Part shown: one piece after another, positions 9,665-20,285 of the stretch
Position numbering within the stretch: position 1 is the first letter of the stretch
Layout of the letters: each line of letters starts with the position of its first letter
From: Methylococcaceae bacterium
GTDB taxonomy: Bacteria; Pseudomonadota; Gammaproteobacteria; Methylococcales; Methylomonadaceae
Direction of reading: 5' to 3'
Length of the DNA: 64,000 nt
NCBI GenBank assembly: GCA_013140705.1
Contig: JABFSH010000021.1
Location: 62,001-126,000, forward strand
Program-made: the position numbers and the translations under genes
Notes under the pieces: model-generated
What the model saw: the letters and a program-made list of their open reading frames with translations, nothing else
Told to the model about the DNA's origin: nothing
Database searches by the model: none

Positions 9665-10186
9665 CTATTGATTATTGTCCTCTTCCAACGATTTGGGATG
9701 AATAATTGATATCACGGTGACATTGCCACTCCCCAGACTCTTCCAGTCGTGTGGCAGAACAAGTCGTGCAATCGCAGCCGTCGGTAATAATTTATCCTGG
9801 TTGGGTACGTTGGCAACACCTACCAAATCCAGTAGCAAATCCTCCAAGTCCGGATTGTGGCCCACCAACAATACAGTTTTGACCTCCTCATGAATCGCTG
9901 CCAGCACAGTTTTGATGCGCTCAAAACCCTCCTGGTAGAGATGCTTATCCTGCTTGATATCGCGTTCAGGTAGGCCAATCGCAGTACAAACCAATTTGGC
10001 AGTATCAATGGCTCTTTTAGCTGGAGAACTGATAACTAAATCAGGAACAAGATTTTGTTGTTTCATCCAGGCACCAACTTGCTTTGCAGCCCTTTCACCT
10101 CTTTTTTTTAACGGTCGAGCAAAATCATCGGCAATACTATCCCAATCCGATTTGCCATGCCGAAGCAGCCATAGCTCTCTTTTCAT
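9665..10186 (-). CDS. sixA: Phosphohistidine phosphatase SixA
   Basis: A 173-residue minimal histidine-phosphatase domain. It has the catalytic LRHGKSDW loop (8-15, phosphoacceptor His10) and the second His in LLVGHNPDLEDL (about 107-118). SixA-type enzymes remove phosphate from phosphohistidine on phosphotransfer proteins such as ArcB or the nitrogen PTS. The gene stands alone, upstream of and on the same strand as pstS, 140 bases from its start, with a Pho box in between. Its physiological target here is unknown. Confidence 0.9.
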   Translation of the reverse strand: MKRELWLLRHGKSDWDSIADDFARPLKKRGERAAKQVGAWMKQQNLVPDLVISSPAKRAIDTAKLVCTAIGLPERDIKQDKHLYQEGFERIKTVLAAIHEEVKTVLLVGHNPDLEDLLLDLVGVANVPNQDKLLPTAAIARLVLPHDWKSLGSGNVTVISIIHPKSLEEDNNQ

Positions 10187-10462
10187 CGTTCACCTGCGCA
10201 ATTGAGTTTCTAGGCCTCTAATTATATATTGCAGAATCATTTGAACATTCACCATTTTTGGTATCTAATCGATCGATAGGCCATAGTTAGGTTTTTGCTT
10301 TAACTCCGGCACATGTCTTAATTATCGAATTTATCCATGTTCTTGATCGACCAAAGACTTAGTCTACGGCTTTAATCGCTGGCTTCCATTTTCTTTTTAC
10401 CAATGAGTCGCTGGCATTCTGTAGATTGTGCCTTTACTAACCCAAGCTAAGCGCCGCACACT

Positions 10463-11980
10463 ATGTCTTTACGATTTGAAATACCGGAAAGCCTGACAAC
10501 CAAAAACTTCATTACACTACTCCGTCAGCGGATAGCTACTCAGCAAATTTCAAGAGAAAAGATACTAGCAACCAGCTACGACAGCTTTGATTGGCGTTTG
10601 TACGCCAATGGCATTACTGCTGAACGCCTACAGACAGTTTCGAGTTCATTTTTTCTATTAAAATCACTCGAAAACAGCTTGATCATCGCAAGCGCAGAAA
10701 TTACAGACGTCCCGGTATTCAGTAATGATTTCAGATCAGAAAAAATTCGCCATACCCTTGCCCCCCTATTGGCAATGCGTGCCTTGATACCGATTTGCAC
10801 ATTCGAGTATCAGGAAATCAAACTCGCTATTCGCAATCAAGAAAATAAAATCATTCTGCGTATAACAATTGAAGAATATGAAAAATTTAATAACCGCATT
10901 TATTTGCAACCGCTTAAAGGTTACAAAAAAGCTGCGAAACCAATCATTGAAATGATTACCGGAAACCTGGGTTTCACAGAGATTGATGAATCTGTCCTGA
11001 CAACTGCGTTAAAAATTCAGGGGAGTCGGCCGCTCGACTACTCTTCCAAATTAAACTTTCAATTAATACCTGATATGCGTGCAGATACTGCCACTAAAAC
11101 CATTTTCAGGCATTTGTTAAAAACCATGAAAGCCAATGAACAAGGAACCTTGTCCGATACGGATAGCGAATTTTTACATGACTTCAGAGTTGCCATCAGG
11201 CGAACACGTACGGGGCTTAGCCAGTTAAAGTCGGTTTTTCCGGATAACATTCATATTTATTATGGTGTCTTTTTTTCCTGGCTCGGGCAGATAACAAGCC
11301 CAACGCGCGATCTGGATGTGTATCTGTTGAACTTTACTGACTACAGGGACAGCCTGCCGAGCTCAATGCGGGACGACATCAATCCACTTTATGATTTTTT
11401 AGTCATCAAAAAACAAGCCGCACAACAAGAGCTGGTTGCTCACCTCGGATCATCTAAATATCGCTCTGCAATGGCTGAATGGGAGAGCTATCTCAATGAT
11501 GCAACCCTTACCAGTCCCTGTCTGATGGATACCGGATTGACAATCGAATTACTGGCAAACAAAATCATTTGGAAAAATCATAAGCGTGTATTGAGTAAAG
11601 GAAGCGCCTTAACCATCAACTCACCGGAAGAGTCCTTTCACGAACTCAGAAAGTCCTGCAAAAAACTACGCTATCTTATAGAATTTTTTCAATCGTTGTA
11701 TCCACAAGAGCAAATATCAATTCTAATCAAAAAACTGAAAGATTTACAGGACGTATTGGGTGCGTTTCAGGATTATCAAGTTCAGCAATGCCATTTAAAA
11801 ATGTTTAGCCAGGAGATGCTGACTCGTAACTTGCCCGTTGAGACTTTTCTAGCAATGGGCGTTTTAATTCAGAACCTGGAAAATCATAAATATCATGCTC
11901 GAAAACAATTTGAATCAAGATTTGAAGCCTACCAACAGATAGAAAATGAGCTTCCCTTAAAAGCATTGTTTTCTCATTGA
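10463..11980 (+). CDS. CYTH-like/CHAD domain protein
   Basis: 505 residues. The N-terminal 200 or so resemble a degenerate CYTH (triphosphate tunnel) domain. The C-terminal part (about 205-500) is a CHAD domain, with two conserved histidine/basic helices: HDFRVAIRRTR (239-249) and FHELRKSCKKLRY (392-404). CHAD domains bind inorganic polyphosphate through these basic residues and are often fused to or beside CYTH domains. The N-terminal part lacks a clear ExExK motif, so triphosphatase activity is doubtful. Location 1 kb from the pst locus is consistent with a phosphate-storage role, but this is inference. Confidence 0.85.
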   Translation: MSLRFEIPESLTTKNFITLLRQRIATQQISREKILATSYDSFDWRLYANGITAERLQTVSSSFFLLKSLENSLIIASAEITDVPVFSNDFRSEKIRHTLAPLLAMRALIPICTFEYQEIKLAIRNQENKIILRITIEEYEKFNNRIYLQPLKGYKKAAKPIIEMITGNLGFTEIDESVLTTALKIQGSRPLDYSSKLNFQLIPDMRADTATKTIFRHLLKTMKANEQGTLSDTDSEFLHDFRVAIRRTRTGLSQLKSVFPDNIHIYYGVFFSWLGQITSPTRDLDVYLLNFTDYRDSLPSSMRDDINPLYDFLVIKKQAAQQELVAHLGSSKYRSAMAEWESYLNDATLTSPCLMDTGLTIELLANKIIWKNHKRVLSKGSALTINSPEESFHELRKSCKKLRYLIEFFQSLYPQEQISILIKKLKDLQDVLGAFQDYQVQQCHLKMFSQEMLTRNLPVETFLAMGVLIQNLENHKYHARKQFESRFEAYQQIENELPLKALFSH

Positions 11981-12102
11981 TCAGGCTCCGCTCTGGGACG
12001 ACTGTGATGTCGCCTTGTGGATTAACCCATTATTCTGCCAAAACCCATTCATTAACATGACATTTGACCTTTTTTCTGCAAGATAATTGGAGACCCATTG
12101 TT

Positions 12103-12600
12103 TTGAAAACATTATTCACCGGCGGGATAAAAAGCGGTAAATCGCGATTGGCAGAAGACTATATTCTCGCGCATTGTGCCATGCACAAGCCTTATTATCT
12201 GGCAACAACCGAATTCATTGATGCCGAACTGGAAGCTCGTATCCGTATCCATCAACAGCGTAGGGGAGATCGATTCATTACCCTTGAGGAGCCGATTAAT
12301 TTACATAAAAGCTTGGAAAACTGTGGCAGCCCGGTCCTGGTCGAATGCGTGTCGATGTGGCTGAACAACATGCTGTATCATCAAGTTCCTGAGCTTGACA
12401 TATTGCAGGAACTGGAAGCCATCATGCAGTTACCCAATACGCTGGTGCTGGTTCATAATGAAGTGGGACTCGGCATTGTTCCCGATAATTTGCTGGCACG
12501 GCAATTTGTGGATCTGTCGGGCAAGGCGTCGCAATTGATGGGACAGTACTGCAACCAGGTGTTTTTTTGTAGCGCGGGCCTGAAAATGGCAATGAAATAG
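12103..12600 (+). CDS. cobU: Adenosylcobinamide kinase/guanylyltransferase CobU
   Basis: 165 residues from TTG 12103, chosen because GGAG (12089-12092) sits upstream and the protein then begins just before the P-loop GGIKSGKS (7-14), as in the family; another TTG at 12064 would add 13 residues with no support. Other CobU features are the RIHQQRRG segment with the guanylylated-His region, VECVSMWLNNM and VHNEVGLGIVP. The enzyme phosphorylates adenosylcobinamide and attaches GMP during cobalamin assembly or salvage. No other cobalamin genes and no B12 riboswitch are visible nearby. Convergent with the reductase gene, 3 bases apart. Confidence 0.9.
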   Translation: MKTLFTGGIKSGKSRLAEDYILAHCAMHKPYYLATTEFIDAELEARIRIHQQRRGDRFITLEEPINLHKSLENCGSPVLVECVSMWLNNMLYHQVPELDILQELEAIMQLPNTLVLVHNEVGLGIVPDNLLARQFVDLSGKASQLMGQYCNQVFFCSAGLKMAMK

Positions 12601-12603
12601 GTA

Positions 12604-13335
12604 TTAGCAGAACAACGTGCGCCCGCCATCGACCGTAATGATTTGACCGGTAATGTAATCAGCATTCTTGATAAGGAAATGCACCGCTTTGGCAATATCG
12701 ATGGGTTCACCGGTGCGTTGTAGTGAAACTCGCTGAAGAATGTCGGACTTGGCCTGTTCTGACAAATCATTGTCGGGCCAGAGTATTGCTCCCGGTGCGA
12801 CAGCGTTGACTCTAACCGCAGGCCCCAACTCCTTGGCCAATATTTTGGTCATGGACACTAACCCAGCCTTGGCGATGCTGTATATCGGATAGCCCTTCAA
12901 TCCGCGATCTGCATGAATGTCGACGATATTCACGATACAGCCTTGCCGTTCCGTCAGCGATGGCGTTAAGGCTTTGGCCAAAAAAAACGGCGCCTTCAAG
13001 TTGGAGCCCAGCAATTCGTCCCATTGTTGTTCAGAAGCTTCTGCAACCGCTGTTGGATAAAAGGAAGACGCATTATTGACCAAAACATCAATGCCACCCC
13101 AGATTTCACATGCCGTATTGGCAAGATGTTGGAGAGCCATCAAATCCAGTAAATCAGCCTGAACGGCTTGTGCCGAATGAGGCCGAATTTGATTTAAGGC
13201 AGCACAAAGCTGAACAGCGGCATTGCCCGAAGATCGGTAATGTAAACAGACATTGTACCCGTCACTGTGCAGTAATTTCGCGCAAGCCGCACCAATTCGC
13301 CTTGCTGAACCCGTGATCAGTACATTTTTTTGCAT
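12604..13335 (-). CDS. folM: Pteridine/dihydromonapterin reductase (SDR family, FolM-type)
   Basis: A 243-residue short-chain dehydrogenase. It has TGSARRIG (8-15) with the Arg typical of NADPH-dependent pteridine reductases, the NNAS loop (87-90) and the YxxxK pair Tyr152/Lys156. The usual catalytic Ser is replaced by an Asp-containing VDIHADRG segment, as in pteridine reductases. The likely reaction is NADPH reduction of dihydropterins. Seven bases downstream of tatC, so possibly the last gene of the his-tat transcript. The exact pterin substrate is inferred from family only. Confidence 0.82.
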   Translation of the reverse strand: MQKNVLITGSARRIGAACAKLLHSDGYNVCLHYRSSGNAAVQLCAALNQIRPHSAQAVQADLLDLMALQHLANTACEIWGGIDVLVNNASSFYPTAVAEASEQQWDELLGSNLKAPFFLAKALTPSLTERQGCIVNIVDIHADRGLKGYPIYSIAKAGLVSMTKILAKELGPAVRVNAVAPGAILWPDNDLSEQAKSDILQRVSLQRTGEPIDIAKAVHFLIKNADYITGQIITVDGGRTLFC

Positions 13336-13341
13336 TCCGGA

Positions 13342-14127
13342 TTATTCGTCCAGTTTTTCAATCGCATCCAGTTTATAGTCATCGGCTTCATCGACATTGC
13401 GTACCAACATGCGCGAAAACAGCAAGCCCATTTCAAATAACATCCACATGGGTACAGCCAATAATGTTTGCGAAATGGCATCCGGCGGCGTTAGAAACAT
13501 GGCTACGACAAAGGCGCCGACAATCACATAGGGACGTTTTTCGGCAAGATCGTTTGGCGTTGTCAATCCGGTTAAAACCAAAACAATCGTAAAAATGGGC
13601 ACCTCAAAACAGGTACCAAAAGCAAAAAACAGGGCGAGGACAAAATCAAGGTACTTGGAAATGTCCGTCATGACGGCAACGCCTTGGGGTGCAGTCGTTG
13701 TTAAAAACCCAAAAATCAACGGGAAAACCAGGTAATAGGCAAATGCAACGCCGAGATAAAACAGAAAGGTACTGGCTACCAGCAATGGCAAAATCATGCG
13801 CCGTTCGCGCTTGTAGAGTCCGGGTGCAACGAAAGCCCAAAACTGATACAAAATGAAGGGGACCGAAATAAAAATTGCCACCACTAATGCCAGTTTGAAA
13901 GGCGTAAAAAATGGCGACGCCACGTCAATAGCAATCATCGTGCTATTTTTGGGCATGTGTTTCAGCAAAGGACCTGCTAAAAAACCATATATCTCATTGG
14001 CATAAGATGCCAACCCGATGAAAAGCGCCAACACGAACATCACAATCTTCAATAAACGATTGCGCAATTCGATCAGGTGACTGATAAAGGATTGTTCTAC
14101 ACTGTCTTCAGAATTACTTAGGCTCAT
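13342..14127 (-). CDS. tatC: Sec-independent protein translocase TatC
   Basis: 261 residues with six predicted transmembrane helices and the TatC landmarks: the N-terminal [13 protein letters not shown] segment that reads the twin-arginine signal, and [18 protein letters not shown]-type sequence in the first cytoplasmic loop (here [18 protein letters not shown]). TatC is the receptor core for folded-protein export. Its start overlaps the end of tatB by 14 bases, showing translational coupling in tatABC. Confidence 0.97.
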   Translation of the reverse strand: MSLSNSEDSVEQSFISHLIELRNRLLKIVMFVLALFIGLASYANEIYGFLAGPLLKHMPKNSTMIAIDVASPFFTPFKLALVVAIFISVPFILYQFWAFVAPGLYKRERRMILPLLVASTFLFYLGVAFAYYLVFPLIFGFLTTTAPQGVAVMTDISKYLDFVLALFFAFGTCFEVPIFTIVLVLTGLTTPNDLAEKRPYVIVGAFVVAMFLTPPDAISQTLLAVPMWMLFEMGLLFSRMLVRNVDEADDYKLDAIEKLDE

Positions 14128-14443
14128 GCGGTTGCGTGTCTTGAGTGATGGGTTCCGCCAGCGAATCTGTTAGCGTGGCTTGCATCGATTCCGCCGTATT
14201 GGCAGCCTCACTCAGCATGTTCTGAAATTCACTGATGTTCGAATGCTGCTGATTCAGGAGTTGACGCATTTCTTCTGCTTGCAGCTCCTCCTTGAGTTCT
14301 GCTTTTACAGAAGCAACCATACTGCGCGTTTTGCCTAACCAGAACCCTGCCAGTCTGGCAAATTTTGGCAGCTTCTCGGGACCAATCACCAGCAAGGCGA
14401 CCAAGCCTACCATGCAAAGCTCAGAAAAACCGACTTCAAACAT
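14114..14443 (-). CDS. tatB: Twin-arginine translocase subunit TatB
   Basis: 109 residues: an N-terminal membrane helix beginning [20 protein letters not shown], the conserved [10 protein letters not shown] hinge (21-30), and an amphipathic helix followed by a polar tail. The Glu near the start of the helix (residue 8) separates TatB from TatA. It works with TatC in signal recognition. Five bases separate it from tatA. Confidence 0.95.
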   Translation of the reverse strand: MFEVGFSELCMVGLVALLVIGPEKLPKFARLAGFWLGKTRSMVASVKAELKEELQAEEMRQLLNQQHSNISEFQNMLSEAANTAESMQATLTDSLAEPITQDTQPHEPK

Positions 14444-14448
14444 AAACG

Positions 14449-14664
14449 TTAATCTTTTTCGTTATTTTTGGAGTTCACTTCTCCGTCTATCGTTTGCCCC
14501 TGATCACCAGTATTTTGTTTGCCGTCTTCGCCTTCTTTAATGGCGGTTCGAAAACCCTTGATGGCTCCCCCCAAATCGCTACCCAGATTGCGCAAGCGTT
14601 TGGTACCAAAGACAACAATGACGATGGCCAATACTACTAATAAATGAGGAATACTAAAACCCAT
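14449..14664 (-). CDS. tatA: Twin-arginine translocase subunit TatA
   Basis: 71 residues: a short N-terminal membrane helix, the [10 protein letters not shown] hinge (about 19-28) and an amphipathic helix with a charged tail. It forms the translocating oligomer of the Tat system. It lies 36 bases downstream of hisE, a common arrangement in proteobacteria, and may share the his transcript. Confidence 0.95.
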   Translation of the reverse strand: MGFSIPHLLVVLAIVIVVFGTKRLRNLGSDLGGAIKGFRTAIKEGEDGKQNTGDQGQTIDGEVNSKNNEKD

Positions 14665-14700
14665 ATAAACTCCGTTGAACGATTTAGAAGAATCTAATTG

Positions 14701-15021
14701 TTACTTATTATCGCGTTGGGCCTTTTCTACATGACCGGAAAGGCCAAAGCGACGTTGTAATTCCTGTAATACATCATCAGGACCAAGTCCCTGGTAAGCC
14801 AGCAGCACCATGCAATGAAACCAAAGGTCGGCGATTTCATAGACGATCTGATGGTTATCGCCACCCTTGGCCGCGATAACCGTTTCAGTCGCTTCTTCTC
14901 CGATTTTTTTCAGAATGTTATCCAGTCCCTTCGTATAAAGACTGGCGACATAGGATTTTTCGGCAGATTCCAGCTTACGTTGCTCAAGAATTTGCGCCAG
15001 TTGTTGCAATATATCGCTCAT
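14701..15021 (-). CDS. hisE: Phosphoribosyl-ATP pyrophosphatase HisE
   Basis: A 106-residue helical MazG-like protein with the [14 protein letters not shown] metal-binding region and the [15 protein letters not shown] motif. Catalyses the second step of histidine synthesis (PR-ATP to PR-AMP). Encoded separately from hisI rather than as the fused HisIE of enterics, with a 4-base ATGA overlap to hisI. Confidence 0.96.
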   Translation of the reverse strand: MSDILQQLAQILEQRKLESAEKSYVASLYTKGLDNILKKIGEEATETVIAAKGGDNHQIVYEIADLWFHCMVLLAYQGLGPDDVLQELQRRFGLSGHVEKAQRDNK

Positions 15022-15410
15022 GGTTGCTTGTAAATAGTAGCAGGATCCTTTAACACTGGCTCAACGGCTTGCCATTTTCCGTCATTTAATTGCCGATAAA
15101 AACAGCTTTCACGTCCTGTATGACAGGCAATACCGCCTTCCTGTTCAACTTTTAGCAGCAGCACGTCTTCGTCGCAATCCAACAGAACATCAACGATTTT
15201 CTGACGATGGCCGGATTCTTCGCCTTTTCGCCATAATTTCTGTCGTGACCTTGACCAATACACCGCATAACCTTCATCTATGGACAACTGCAAAGACTCT
15301 CGGTTCATCCAGGCAAACATCAGAACCTTGCCGGAGAAGGCCTGCTGGGCAATAACCGGGATCAGGCCATCCTGCGTCCATTTTATGTCATCCAGCCAGT
15401 TCGTAGTCAT
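15018..15410 (-). CDS. hisI: Phosphoribosyl-AMP cyclohydrolase HisI
   Basis: 130 residues with the zinc and magnesium ligands in [13 protein letters not shown] and [12 protein letters not shown], and the substrate segment [17 protein letters not shown]. Opens the adenine ring of PR-AMP in histidine synthesis. It abuts hisF (shared base at 15410) and overlaps hisE, showing tight coupling. Confidence 0.97.
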   Translation of the reverse strand: MTTNWLDDIKWTQDGLIPVIAQQAFSGKVLMFAWMNRESLQLSIDEGYAVYWSRSRQKLWRKGEESGHRQKIVDVLLDCDEDVLLLKVEQEGGIACHTGRESCFYRQLNDGKWQAVEPVLKDPATIYKQP

Positions 15411-16183
15411 TACAAACGCACCTCAATACCCCGCGACGCCATATGTTGTTTTGCCTGCAGGATAGTGTATTCGGCAAAATGAAAAATACTTGCAGCCAGA
15501 ACGGCATCAGCTTTGCCGGTAATCACACCTTCAGCCAGATGATCCAGGCATCCAACGCCGCCCGACGCAATCACCGGCACCGACACCGCTTCGCTGATGG
15601 CCCGCGTTAACGGCAAATCAAAGCCTTCTCGTGTGCCATCACGGTCCATGCTGGTTAGCAAAATTTCCCCGGCGCCATAATCAACCATTTTTTTTGCCCA
15701 TTCGATGGCATTAATGCCTGTCGATTTGCGGCCACCATGGGTAAATATCTGCCACTGGCTTTGTAGATCAGGCCCACTGACTTTTTTGGCGTCAATGGCC
15801 ACTACAATACATTGCGAGCCAAATCGTTGCGCCGCTTCTCGGACAAATTCCGGATTGAAAACCGCAGCGCTATTGATGCCCACCTTATCCGCACCAGCAT
15901 TCAGCATACGCCGGATATCCTCCAACGTTCTGATACCGCCGCCAACGGTTAACGGAATAAAGACTTCGCTGGCAACCTGTCTTACCACGTCGACCATCGT
16001 ATTTCGGTTGTCGTGCGTCGCCGTAATATCGAGAAAGGTGATTTCGTCGGCACCTTCCCGATCATAACGTCTGGCGATTTCAACCGGATCACCAGCGTCA
16101 CGAATATCAACAAATTTGACACCTTTGACGACACGTCCATTATCGACATCCAGACAGGGAATAATGCGCTTAGCCAGACTCAT
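15410..16183 (-). CDS. hisF: Imidazole glycerol phosphate synthase cyclase HisF
   Basis: A 257-residue (beta/alpha)8 barrel. It opens with [19 protein letters not shown], carries the catalytic Asp residues in PCLDVD (about residue 11) and [10 protein letters not shown] (about 130), and phosphate-binding GGGIR and ASGGVG loops. It joins ammonia from HisH to PRFAR to make IGP and AICAR. Five bases after hisA. Confidence 0.97.
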   Translation of the reverse strand: MSLAKRIIPCLDVDNGRVVKGVKFVDIRDAGDPVEIARRYDREGADEITFLDITATHDNRNTMVDVVRQVASEVFIPLTVGGGIRTLEDIRRMLNAGADKVGINSAAVFNPEFVREAAQRFGSQCIVVAIDAKKVSGPDLQSQWQIFTHGGRKSTGINAIEWAKKMVDYGAGEILLTSMDRDGTREGFDLPLTRAISEAVSVPVIASGGVGCLDHLAEGVITGKADAVLAASIFHFAEYTILQAKQHMASRGIEVRL

Positions 16184-16188
16184 AATAA

Positions 16189-16920
16189 TTAAAAAGTATC
16201 CGCCAGTCTCGCTGCTTCTGCAAAATCGAGCGTGCCTTCGTAAATCGCTCTACCGGTAATGGCGCCCATGATGCCATCTCCTGCCACTGCTCCCAAGGCT
16301 TTAATATCATCGATGTTGGTGATGCCGCCGGAAGCAATCACAGGAATTCGGATCGCGCGTGCCAACCGGGCTGTTGCTTCGACATTGACCCCCATCATCA
16401 TGCCATCTCTGGAAATATCGGTATAAATAATCGCCTCAACGCCGTCTTCTTCGAAGTGCTGAGCCAGGTCGATGACATCATGCCGGGATAATTTGGACCA
16501 GCCATCTATCGCTACTTTGCCATCTTTTGCATCCAGACCGACAATAATGTGACGGGGATATTCCAAAGCCACATCACGAATAAAATAGGGTGTGTTGACT
16601 GCCTTGGTACCGATAATGACATATTCGACACCGGCATTCAAATAGGCCTGAATGGTGTCTTCGTCCCGAATCCCGCCGCCGATCTGCACAGGCACATCCG
16701 GATAGGCTTCTACGATGGCATGGATGACATCGGCATTTCTCGGCTTCCCGGCGAACGCGCCATCCAGATCGACCAAATGCAATCGCTTCGCACCAGCGGC
16801 CACCCATTTTCCAGCGACAGCAACCGGATCATCAGAAAAAACGGTATCATCGTCCATTCGCCCCTGCCGCAAACGAACACATTTCCCTTCTTTTAAATCT
16901 ATCGCAGGTATCAGCAACAT
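16189..16920 (-). CDS. hisA: ProFAR isomerase HisA
   Basis: A 243-residue (beta/alpha)8 barrel homologous to HisF, with catalytic Asp in [13 protein letters not shown] (Asp8), [11 protein letters not shown], and the GGGIR/ASGGI phosphate loops. Isomerises ProFAR to PRFAR in histidine synthesis. Sits between hisH and hisF in the his operon. Confidence 0.97.
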   Translation of the reverse strand: MLLIPAIDLKEGKCVRLRQGRMDDDTVFSDDPVAVAGKWVAAGAKRLHLVDLDGAFAGKPRNADVIHAIVEAYPDVPVQIGGGIRDEDTIQAYLNAGVEYVIIGTKAVNTPYFIRDVALEYPRHIIVGLDAKDGKVAIDGWSKLSRHDVIDLAQHFEEDGVEAIIYTDISRDGMMMGVNVEATARLARAIRIPVIASGGITNIDDIKALGAVAGDGIMGAITGRAIYEGTLDFAEAARLADTF

Positions 16921-16972
16921 AGCATCAAACTCTCAACGGCGCTTATCCATTATCGGATGGTTATAGTAAGTT

Positions 16973-17614
16973 TTAATTTTGCCCATCCCAGTGCAAAAAG
17001 TTGTTCAGCAGTTGCAAACCAACGGCCTGGCTTTTTTCAGGGTGGAATTGTACAGCAAAGACATTTTTCTGCGCCAAAGCACTGGCAAACCCGTTTGGAT
17101 ATTGGGTAGTTGCAGATATAACAGCCTTATCATCCGGATCCACATAATAGCTGTGGACAAAATAGAAACGACTGTCCTGTGGAATGTTATTCCATAATGG
17201 ATGTTCATTCTGATGGACTTCATTCCAGCCCATATGAGGTATCTTGAGAGTATTGCCGTCCTGATCGGTCAGGGCATCCGCAAAATGCACCACATGCCCT
17301 GTTATGACATTCAGGCATTGGGTCTGGTCATTTTCTTCACTGTCCGTCATCAGCGCCTGCATACCCAAACAGATACCCAGCAATGGCCTGGTTTCGGCCA
17401 CTGTTCTTATTGTTGCCGACAAACCGGTTTGATCCAGTGCCTGCATACAATCACGAATGGCGCCTACGCCCGGAAAAACAACGCGATCGGCATTTAGAAT
17501 CGCATGAGCATCCGATACGATTTGCACATCCACTTCAGGTGCGGCATGTTGTAAGGCTTTTGCGATAGAGTGCAAATTGCCCATACCATAATCGATAACA
17601 GCAACAGAGGACAT
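16973..17614 (-). CDS. hisH: Imidazole glycerol phosphate synthase glutaminase HisH
   Basis: A 213-residue class I glutamine amidotransferase with nucleophile Cys82 in GICLGMQAL and the His/Glu pair in VQFHPEKS near the C-terminus. It supplies ammonia to HisF. Located 26 bases after hisB in the his operon. Confidence 0.96.
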   Translation of the reverse strand: MSSVAVIDYGMGNLHSIAKALQHAAPEVDVQIVSDAHAILNADRVVFPGVGAIRDCMQALDQTGLSATIRTVAETRPLLGICLGMQALMTDSEENDQTQCLNVITGHVVHFADALTDQDGNTLKIPHMGWNEVHQNEHPLWNNIPQDSRFYFVHSYYVDPDDKAVISATTQYPNGFASALAQKNVFAVQFHPEKSQAVGLQLLNNFLHWDGQN

Positions 17615-17640
17615 AGGAGAGTTAAAGTTCAGGATTCAAA

Positions 17641-18240
17641 CTAAAGGGAGCCTTTGGTTGATGGCATAATACCAGCCATACGAGGATCGGCGGCCATCGC
17701 CATACGAAGAGCTCTGCCCATGGCTTTAAATATGGTTTCCGCAATATGATGAGCATTGACGCCCTTCAAGTTGTCGATATGCAGGCTTACACCGGCATGA
17801 TTGACAAACCCTTGAAAAAATTCTTTAAATAAATCCACATCAAAACTGCCAATCGTGGCTCTTGGAAATTTGACATCGTAAACCAGGCCAGGCCGACCTG
17901 AAAAATCAACCACTACCCTGGACAAGGCTTCATCCAGCGGAACATAGGAATGCCCGTAGCGAACAATGCCTTTTTTATCACCCATCGCCTTAGCGATTGC
18001 CTGTCCCAAGGTAATACCGATATCTTCGACGGTATGATGGGCATCAATAACCAAATCACCGTGCGCGACTATATTCATGTCGATCAGTCCATGCCGGGCA
18101 ATCTGATCCAGCATGTGGTCAAGGAAAGGTACGCCAGTCACAAACGAAGCATTTCCCACGCCGTCCAGGTTAATTTTGATTTTGATTTGCGTTTCAAGCG
18201 TGTTGCGCTCGACTTCGGCGATGCGTTGATCCATTGGCAA
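17641..18240 (-). CDS. hisB: Imidazoleglycerol-phosphate dehydratase HisB
   Basis: 199 residues, dehydratase only (no N-terminal histidinol phosphatase as in E. coli). It has the di-manganese motifs [10 protein letters not shown] and [12 protein letters not shown]. First gene of this his run; hisG, hisD and hisC are elsewhere. The start is preferred at ATG 18240; Met3 is an alternative. Confidence 0.96.
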   Translation of the reverse strand: MPMDQRIAEVERNTLETQIKIKINLDGVGNASFVTGVPFLDHMLDQIARHGLIDMNIVAHGDLVIDAHHTVEDIGITLGQAIAKAMGDKKGIVRYGHSYVPLDEALSRVVVDFSGRPGLVYDVKFPRATIGSFDVDLFKEFFQGFVNHAGVSLHIDNLKGVNAHHIAETIFKAMGRALRMAMAADPRMAGIMPSTKGSL

Positions 18241-18285
18241 TTTAATTTAAAAAATTATGTATCTATTTTAACAACCGAACAGCAT

Positions 18286-18311
18286 GGCACAAAACCAATT
18301 TGGATTGTGCC
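18286..18311 (-). terminator. Hairpin between typA and hisB
   Basis: GGCACAA/TTGTGCC inverted repeat (7 bp) with inner CCA/TGG pairing, seven bases after the typA stop. It lacks a U-tract, so it is a possible terminator or RNA-stabilising hairpin rather than a clear intrinsic terminator. Confidence 0.35.
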
Positions 18312-18317
18312 TACAAC

Positions 18318-20129
18318 TTATACCTTAGCTGCTCTTTTACGTTCATGCTCCAGGAGGAGTTTTTTACGCAGGCGTATCGATTTTGGCGTTACCTCAACCA
18401 GCTCATCCTCCGCGATGAATTCGAGAGCCTGTTCCAGCGTCATTTTCTGGATGGGTGTCAAGATCAGGTTCTCATCCGTACCGGCAGCGCGAATATTGGT
18501 CAGCTGTTTGGCTTTGGTTGGATTGACCACCAAATCGTTCGCCCGGGAATGTATACCCACCAACATGCCTTCGTAAACTTCATCGGCATGCACCAGAAAC
18601 AACTCACCTCGTTCCTGCAAAGCAAACAGCGCATAAGCCAAGGCTTTGCCTTGCACCATGGAGACGAGCACACCGCGTTTACGCGAGCCTAGCTCGCCTT
18701 TTTTCATTGGCCCGTAATGGTCGAAGACATGGTATAACAATCCGGAACCCGATGTGGAGGTCATGAACTCGGTTTGAAAACCGATAAGGCCACGCGAAGG
18801 CATCATATATTCCAAGCGAATTCTGCCTTTACCGTCCGGCACCATGTTCAAAAGATCGCCCTTACGCTCGCCCAGTTTCTCCATGATGGCACCCTGGTGA
18901 ATCTCCTCAACTTCGATGGTGACCATTTCAAACGGCTCACATTTTTCTCCATCGATTTCTTTGATAATCACTTCAGGTCTGGAAACGCCGAGTTCAAAAC
19001 CTTCACGACGCATATTTTCAATCAACACCGACAAGTGCAATTCGCCGCGACCTGACACTTTAAATTTATCCGGGTCTCCGGTGTCTTCAACTTTCAACGC
19101 CACATTGTGTTGTAATTCTTTTTCCAGTCGGTCACGAATCTGCCTGGACGTCAAAAATTTTCCTTCCTTGCCAGCAAACGGTGAATTATTCACCTGGAAT
19201 GTCATCGTCACCGTTGGCTCGTCTACGGTTAACGGCGTCATTGCTTCTACCGCATCCGGATGGCAGATGGTATCGGAAATTTCCAGTTTTTCAACACCGG
19301 TGAATGCAATAATATCACCTGCTCTTGCCTCCGACACCTCAATACGCTCAAGGCCGTGGAAGCCGAAAACCTGCAACATGCGACCTTTACGCTGTTCACC
19401 TTCTCTATTGACAATGACTAACGGCATATTCGGCTTGATGGTGCCGCGCTGAATACGACCAACGCCAATCACACCCACATAAGTATTGTAATCGAGACTG
19501 GAAACCTGCATTTGGAAAGGGCCGTCCAGATCAACCGACGGCGGACTAACTTTTTCAACGATGGTTTGAAACAACGGATCCATGTTCCCGCCGGTGATAT
19601 TATGCTCCAAACCTGCATAACCGTTGATTGCTGACGCAAAAACAATCGGAAAATCAAGTTGCTCGTCAGTGGCGCCCAAACGATCAAATAGATCGAAGGT
19701 TTGATCTACAACCCAGTCAGGACGGGCGCCTGGACGGTCAATTTTATTAATAACCACAATAGGCTTTAAACCTAAAGCAAAGGCTTTTTGAGTCACGAAA
19801 CGTGTTTGAGGCATAGGGCCATCGACGGCATCAACCAAAAGCAACACGGAGTCCACCATCGACAAAACACGTTCTACCTCGCCACCAAAATCGGCGTGTC
19901 CCGGTGTATCGACAATATTGATATGATAACCATTCCAGTCCAGCGCCGTATTTTTAGCCAAAATGGTAATGCCACGCTCCTTTTCAAGATCGTTCGAATC
20001 CATTATCCGTTCGGTAATTTTACTGTGCGCCGCAAACGTGCCTGATTGTTGTAACAGTTTGTCAACCAATGTCGTTTTACCGTGGTCTACGTGCGCGATA
20101 ATGGCAATATTTCGTAATTTTTCGATCAC
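18318..20129 (-). CDS. typA: Ribosome-associated GTPase TypA/BipA
   Basis: A 603-residue translational GTPase: G1 [12 protein letters not shown] near the start, G3 [13 protein letters not shown]4 NKIDRPGA, then beta-barrel, EF-G domain III/V-like and the BipA-specific C-terminal domain ([12 protein letters not shown]). TypA binds the ribosome and helps assembly and translation under stress and cold. Full length for the family. It is monocistronic or leads into the his genes; a hairpin follows it. Confidence 0.97.
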   Translation of the reverse strand: MIEKLRNIAIIAHVDHGKTTLVDKLLQQSGTFAAHSKITERIMDSNDLEKERGITILAKNTALDWNGYHINIVDTPGHADFGGEVERVLSMVDSVLLLVDAVDGPMPQTRFVTQKAFALGLKPIVVINKIDRPGARPDWVVDQTFDLFDRLGATDEQLDFPIVFASAINGYAGLEHNITGGNMDPLFQTIVEKVSPPSVDLDGPFQMQVSSLDYNTYVGVIGVGRIQRGTIKPNMPLVIVNREGEQRKGRMLQVFGFHGLERIEVSEARAGDIIAFTGVEKLEISDTICHPDAVEAMTPLTVDEPTVTMTFQVNNSPFAGKEGKFLTSRQIRDRLEKELQHNVALKVEDTGDPDKFKVSGRGELHLSVLIENMRREGFELGVSRPEVIIKEIDGEKCEPFEMVTIEVEEIHQGAIMEKLGERKGDLLNMVPDGKGRIRLEYMMPSRGLIGFQTEFMTSTSGSGLLYHVFDHYGPMKKGELGSRKRGVLVSMVQGKALAYALFALQERGELFLVHADEVYEGMLVGIHSRANDLVVNPTKAKQLTNIRAAGTDENLILTPIQKMTLEQALEFIAEDELVEVTPKSIRLRKKLLLEHERKRAAKV

Positions 20130-20168
20130 TATGTGTTTCTCAAGTATTTATTTAGGAACAGACACGCC

Positions 20169-20188
20169 AAAAACCTGAATAAGCAGGT
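20169..20188 (-). terminator. Weak terminator-like hairpin after rhodanese gene
   Basis: On the minus strand, ACCTG-6 nt-CAGGT followed by five U. The stem is only 5 bp and lies about 100 bases after the rhodanese stop codon, so the call is tentative. Confidence 0.3.
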
Positions 20189-20285
20189 CAAATAATGGCA
20201 AAGGGAATATTTTTTAGCCGTTATTACAGCAGATTGAAGTCGTTGTGCAATCCATTTTAAGTGCACTCCGGATGCAGTTGGAAAG

